64,000 nucleotides of DNA, taken from NCBI GenBank assembly GCA_013286315.1, contig JABDFX010000001.1, positions 21,777 through 85,776 on the forward strand. The letters run 5' to 3'. Each line of letters begins with the position of its first letter. The stretch's first letter is position 1. Positions 61,183-64,000 of this stretch are shown piece after piece. This DNA comes from Bacteroidota bacterium. GTDB lineage: Bacteria; Bacteroidota; Bacteroidia; Chitinophagales; Chitinophagaceae. Both the position numbers and the translations under genes were made by a program. The notes beneath the pieces are model-generated. The model saw only the letters and a list, made by a program, of their open reading frames with translations, was not told where the DNA came from and ran no database searches.

Positions 61183-62034
61183 ATGATCAAAAAATCGATC
61201 CTTTGCGCCATTCTTTTTTTCCTTCTGTATTCTCTTGCAGTTACAAAAAATCCATTAAAATGGTGGAGTGTTTCCCAGCATCAATGGCAGGAAAATATGA
61301 TTAAGGCACAGAACTTTATTTATGATCAGGATTCTTTTAAAAACGTACTAATTGGTTCTTCCCTGTCCCACCGTATCGTCACTGATAGCCTGCCCGACAC
61401 ATACAGCCTGGCTTTCAGCGGACAAAGCATCTATGACGGACTGAACATTCTTTTGAACAGAAAGCGTAACCCGAAGAATGTCTTTATTGAGATGAATGTA
61501 GTGTTTCGCCCTGAAAACAAGGACTACGCGGCTTCTTTGTTTTCACCGATTTTATTTTATTCCGCCTATACGTTTCGTTCTCTCCGTGCCGATAAACAAC
61601 CGATTGCGATTCTGGGTGCTATCATGAACAGGAAATTGATTGGTCCCATGTTACGAGGGAATGCGGTATCAACATTACCTAATCATGAACTTTTCAATAA
61701 AATGCTGAAGCTGCAGATGGCCGATTATTCGAAGATTCCTCCCGACAAAATCATTCAGGATCGATTTAATCTGCTTGAGACATATGTAACAACGTTAACC
61801 AAACGCGGTATACATATTGTTTTTTTTGAAATGCCCGTCGATTCAAGCCTAGAAAATTTAGCCCAAGCAAAATTGATCAGAAAGCTTTATTACCGGAAGT
61901 TCCCTGAAAAAGAATTTCAATATTTGCCGCTTCCGCCGGGAACATATCAGACATCCGACGGTATTCATCTCGCCGATGATGATGCGCTTCGATACACCCG
62001 GTATTTCAGATCTGAATTGAAAAGTATTTTTTAA
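61183..62034 (+). CDS. SGNH-like partner of MBOAT
   Basis: 283-residue protein with an N-terminal membrane anchor (ILCAILFFLLYSLAV). It has SGNH-hydrolase-type landmarks: VLIGSSLSH (candidate Ser60 in the GDS position) and C-terminal SDGIHLADDD with Asp259/His262 as the DxxH pair. Immediately follows the MBOAT gene, like AlgJ/AlgX/PatB-type periplasmic acetyltransferases, so it probably transfers acetyl to the exported glycan. I do not recognise a closer named family. Its TAA overlaps the stop of the decayed gene fragment on the other strand. Confidence 0.82.
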   Translation: MIKKSILCAILFFLLYSLAVTKNPLKWWSVSQHQWQENMIKAQNFIYDQDSFKNVLIGSSLSHRIVTDSLPDTYSLAFSGQSIYDGLNILLNRKRNPKNVFIEMNVVFRPENKDYAASLFSPILFYSAYTFRSLRADKQPIAILGAIMNRKLIGPMLRGNAVSTLPNHELFNKMLKLQMADYSKIPPDKIIQDRFNLLETYVTTLTKRGIHIVFFEMPVDSSLENLAQAKLIRKLYYRKFPEKEFQYLPLPPGTYQTSDGIHLADDDALRYTRYFRSELKSIF

Positions 62035-62215
62035 AATAAACTCCCCTGTGCTCCTGGCCTTCTGAACTGACTGCAGTCCAGCTCCCATCTCTCCGCATTC
62101 AGGCCATAGATTTTTCCGTACTTTTTATATTGCTGATTCACCATTTCGGCGATATTTCCCTCGCCGCGCATCCGTACGCCCCATCGCGTGTCATTTACCT
62201 TTTTATAATCCCCCT
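62031..62215 (-). pseudogene. 3' fragment of a decayed gene, copy 1
   Basis: Encodes the C-terminal piece KVNDTRWGVRMRGEGNIAEM...GLNAERWELDCSQFRRPGAQGSLF with no plausible upstream part. The VNDxRxGxRMxGEG...FRxxG..xLF pattern resembles the C-terminus of PA0069-type radical SAM proteins as I remember them; low certainty. A diverged second copy lies at the right edge in the same orientation. Confidence 0.6.
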
Positions 62216-62750
62216 TATATCGCTTTGCACAACTATGGAAACTGGTATGGGAAATAAGCGATAGAAGTTGAAGAAAAAACAAATTTGCTTGGTTAATATG
62301 CCTTGATTGTCAAAGCATTATGCCGTATTAAAATCAAATCCATTTCAAATCGTTGCAGGGGTAAAATCCTCTACAACTCAATACAGACAAGACTTTCAAA
62401 GAACTTAACTCCACAACAACGCAAAAGCATTGAAAATGACTAATACTTTATAAACTAGCCCAATCCTAAGCCCAAGCCCCAGCGAAGAAATGGGCAATAA
62501 GGAAAGTAATTAGGTTAATTGATTTTGATTACATTGTCATTTATTCCAAATCCATGCAACCCAAGTTAAAAAGAACGAGTGCATCAAAGCAAGCAAAGAA
62601 TATTGAACTGAATCAGAAAAGGAGAGAGAAATTCGCATTACCTGTTGATCATAATTAACTAATTGAATTTTGAAAATGCGGTCGTGACAGATAAGAATAC
62701 TTTGAAAAGTTACTATTTTATAAAATTTTACTAATTTTTTTTTACTTTAT
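62216..62750. other. Gene-poor gap with one tiny ORF
   Basis: 535 bp without a recognisable gene. The only ORF of note is 62554-62658 (plus, 34 codons, MQPKLKRTSASKQAKN..., very basic), with no homology I recognise; it may be a remnant. No array of the heptamer type and no clear promoter motif were seen. Confidence 0.5.
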
Positions 62751-63746
62751 ATGCAGAACTACAATGTTAATTCGGTTGAAAATTATTGGTCGAACGTGGA
62801 CTGTTCTTTATCAGATAAAAATTTTTACGCTTTTCCTCCGATAAGATCAAGATCATGTTTTAAAATATTTGGCGAGACCGACGCCTCCGATCCAGCTTGG
62901 TGTGAAAAATGGACAGTCGAAAAGTTTCTGAAGGACCGGATTCCATTCGATAAATGTTTAAGTATTTGCTGCGGATTTGGCCCTGTAGAAAGAACCCTAT
63001 ATAAATTGGGTGTAGCAAAAGAGATTGTCGGAACGGACATTGCTTCTGGCGCGATTAAAAGTGCTATAGAGAAGGCGTCAAAAGAGGGGTTTAAAAACCT
63101 GTCTTATTTCGTTTCTGATCTTAATACCGTTGAACTCCTAGAAAATGAATATGACCTAATCTGGGCTAATGGGGCTCTGCATCATATAAAGGATCTTCAA
63201 ATTGTGATTCCAAAACTTTTTAGATCTTTAAAACCTGGTGGCGTATTGATCAGTAACGAATATGTGGGACCAACCTATCAGCAAATCAATCTCCGACATC
63301 AGGAAATAATAAATGCTATCAAACATCTCTTGCCGGAAGAACTCACCAATAAAACAATATATGCGAATAATAGCTCCTTAGCGTCGCGGGTTGTTTCCCG
63401 GATTGATAAAGAATGGAATAAACGATTGAACAAGGCAGATGGTAATTATTTCGGTAAACTATGGGAAATGCCACCAGTAGACTTCTTTTTAAAAACCGAT
63501 CCGTCCGAATCTGTAAATCCTTCCAATATTATTCCAACTCTTTCTGAGCACTTTAATAATATGGAAGTAAAATATTTTGACGGTTCAATTTTATTTTATG
63601 CATTAGATCAACATTTTTACAATAAGTTTGATTTAAATAATTTAATGCATAGGAGCTTATTGGAATTATTATTCAAAATAGAGGATTATTATATAGCGTC
63701 TGGTGAAATCGGAAGACATAATGCACATATAATATGTAAAAAATAA
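62751..63746 (+). CDS. Class I SAM-dependent methyltransferase
   Basis: 331-residue methyltransferase: YNVNSVENYWSNVDCSLSDKNFYAFPPIRSR at the N-terminus, DKCLSICCGFGPVERTLYKLGVAKEIVGTDIASGAIKSA (motif I and acidic loop), YDLIWANGALHHIKDLQIVIPKLFRSLKPGGVLISNEYVGP (Methyltransf_11-like). The C-terminal third is not recognised. AT-rich, isolated, and flanked on both sides by copies of the same decayed gene end, so it looks like an insertion. Substrate unknown; glycan methylation possible from the neighbourhood. Confidence 0.85.
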   Translation: MQNYNVNSVENYWSNVDCSLSDKNFYAFPPIRSRSCFKIFGETDASDPAWCEKWTVEKFLKDRIPFDKCLSICCGFGPVERTLYKLGVAKEIVGTDIASGAIKSAIEKASKEGFKNLSYFVSDLNTVELLENEYDLIWANGALHHIKDLQIVIPKLFRSLKPGGVLISNEYVGPTYQQINLRHQEIINAIKHLLPEELTNKTIYANNSSLASRVVSRIDKEWNKRLNKADGNYFGKLWEMPPVDFFLKTDPSESVNPSNIIPTLSEHFNNMEVKYFDGSILFYALDQHFYNKFDLNNLMHRSLLELLFKIEDYYIASGEIGRHNAHIICKK

Positions 63747-63820
63747 GCCATCTTCCGAACGTTATTCCCACATGTTCCAATTGGCAAAATCGTTAACTAT
63801 AAATAAGTTAAACAGGGTTT

Positions 63821-64000
63821 TCAGAATAAAGATCCCTGTGCTCCCGACTATCGGAAATGACAGCTGTCCTGCTCCCATCTTTCAGAATTCAGACCATAGA
63901 TTTTCCCAAATTTTTTTGTACTGCTGGTTCACCATTTCGGCGTTATTACCCTCGCCGTCACGCGGACACCCCCATCGTGAGTCATTCACCTTTCCTTAAG
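63821..64000 (-). pseudogene. 3' fragment of the decayed gene, copy 2
   Basis: Same C-terminal sequence as 62031-62215 (KVNDSRWG..., NNAEMVNQQYKK, FGKIYGLNSERWE, GAQGSLF) but with an extra A causing a frameshift after NQQYKK and an in-frame TAG near the end. It continues beyond the window, so how much of the gene remains is unknown. Confidence 0.6.

Noticed and set aside
62554-62658. 34-codon basic ORF as a real gene
   Set aside because: Short, no homology recognised and no clear promoter; mentioned only within the gap feature.
1-64000. tRNA, rRNA or transposase genes
   Set aside because: No cloverleaf-like, rRNA-like or transposase-like sequence was recognised by eye; a covariance-model search would be needed to exclude small RNAs.

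Overview
The window looks like a Bacteroidota chromosome, most likely Chitinophagaceae or a close relative. The evidence is a GldB-type gliding lipoprotein, an UpxY-type NusG paralogue at the head of a surface-polysaccharide locus, TAnnTTTG-type -7 boxes, lipoprotein signal peptides and Bacteroidota-style ECF sigma and DegT/Wzc genes. The family-level placement is an inference, because no rRNA or marker gene is present.

Region 1 (1-8.3 kb) is an ordinary chromosomal flank: MoxR ATPase, a small lipoprotein, glutamine-dependent NAD synthetase, a GldB-like lipoprotein, a periplasmic DJ-1/PfpI protein, a fatty-acid desaturase that closely resembles eukaryotic sphingolipid delta-4 desaturase (DES1/DEGS), type I IPP isomerase and an ECF sigma factor.

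Region 2 (8.6-59.3 kb) is a minus-strand convoy of about 50 genes devoted to one exported polysaccharide. It begins at its right end with an UpxY antiterminator behind a long structured leader. Then come Wza, Wzc, the ABC exporter Wzm/Wzt, and a long run of glycosyltransferases (15 including a WbsX-type protein), eight methyltransferases (five FkbM-type), acetyltransferases and sugar-nucleotide enzymes. Three sugar routes can be read: a WbpE/D/B + WbpG/HisF/HisH set for an acetamidino-uronic acid, an RfbF/RfbG/epimerase/reductase set for a CDP-6-deoxyhexose, and Gmd/Fcl for GDP-L-fucose. Carbamoyltransferase, asparagine synthase, a Wzy-like polymerase and two OafA-type acyltransferases add decoration or polymerisation. 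The last gene is a PHP-type (YwqE/CpsB) tyrosine phosphatase, so the Wzc kinase and its likely phosphatase stand at opposite ends of the convoy. No flippase (Wzx), no initiating sugar-phosphate transferase and no UDP-GlcNAc dehydrogenase were found in the window.

Region 3 (59.7-64 kb) is on the plus strand: an MBOAT O-acyltransferase with an SGNH-like partner, then a methyltransferase lying between two decayed copies of the same gene 3' end.

The strongest unexplained pattern is a system of short tandem arrays, nearly all of period 7. In the 0-15.5 kb part, and once at 28.5 kb, every gene followed by a gap of about 60 bp or more carries such an array, starting at or within a few bases of its stop codon. 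Unit families differ between genes (CCAACCG, AAGCCTA, GGAGGCA, CAACGGT, AATTGTC, AAGCGTT, CACGATA). Divergent (5'-5') gaps have none. The arrays are almost absent from the compact 15.5-59 kb part, which suggests a different history for that part.
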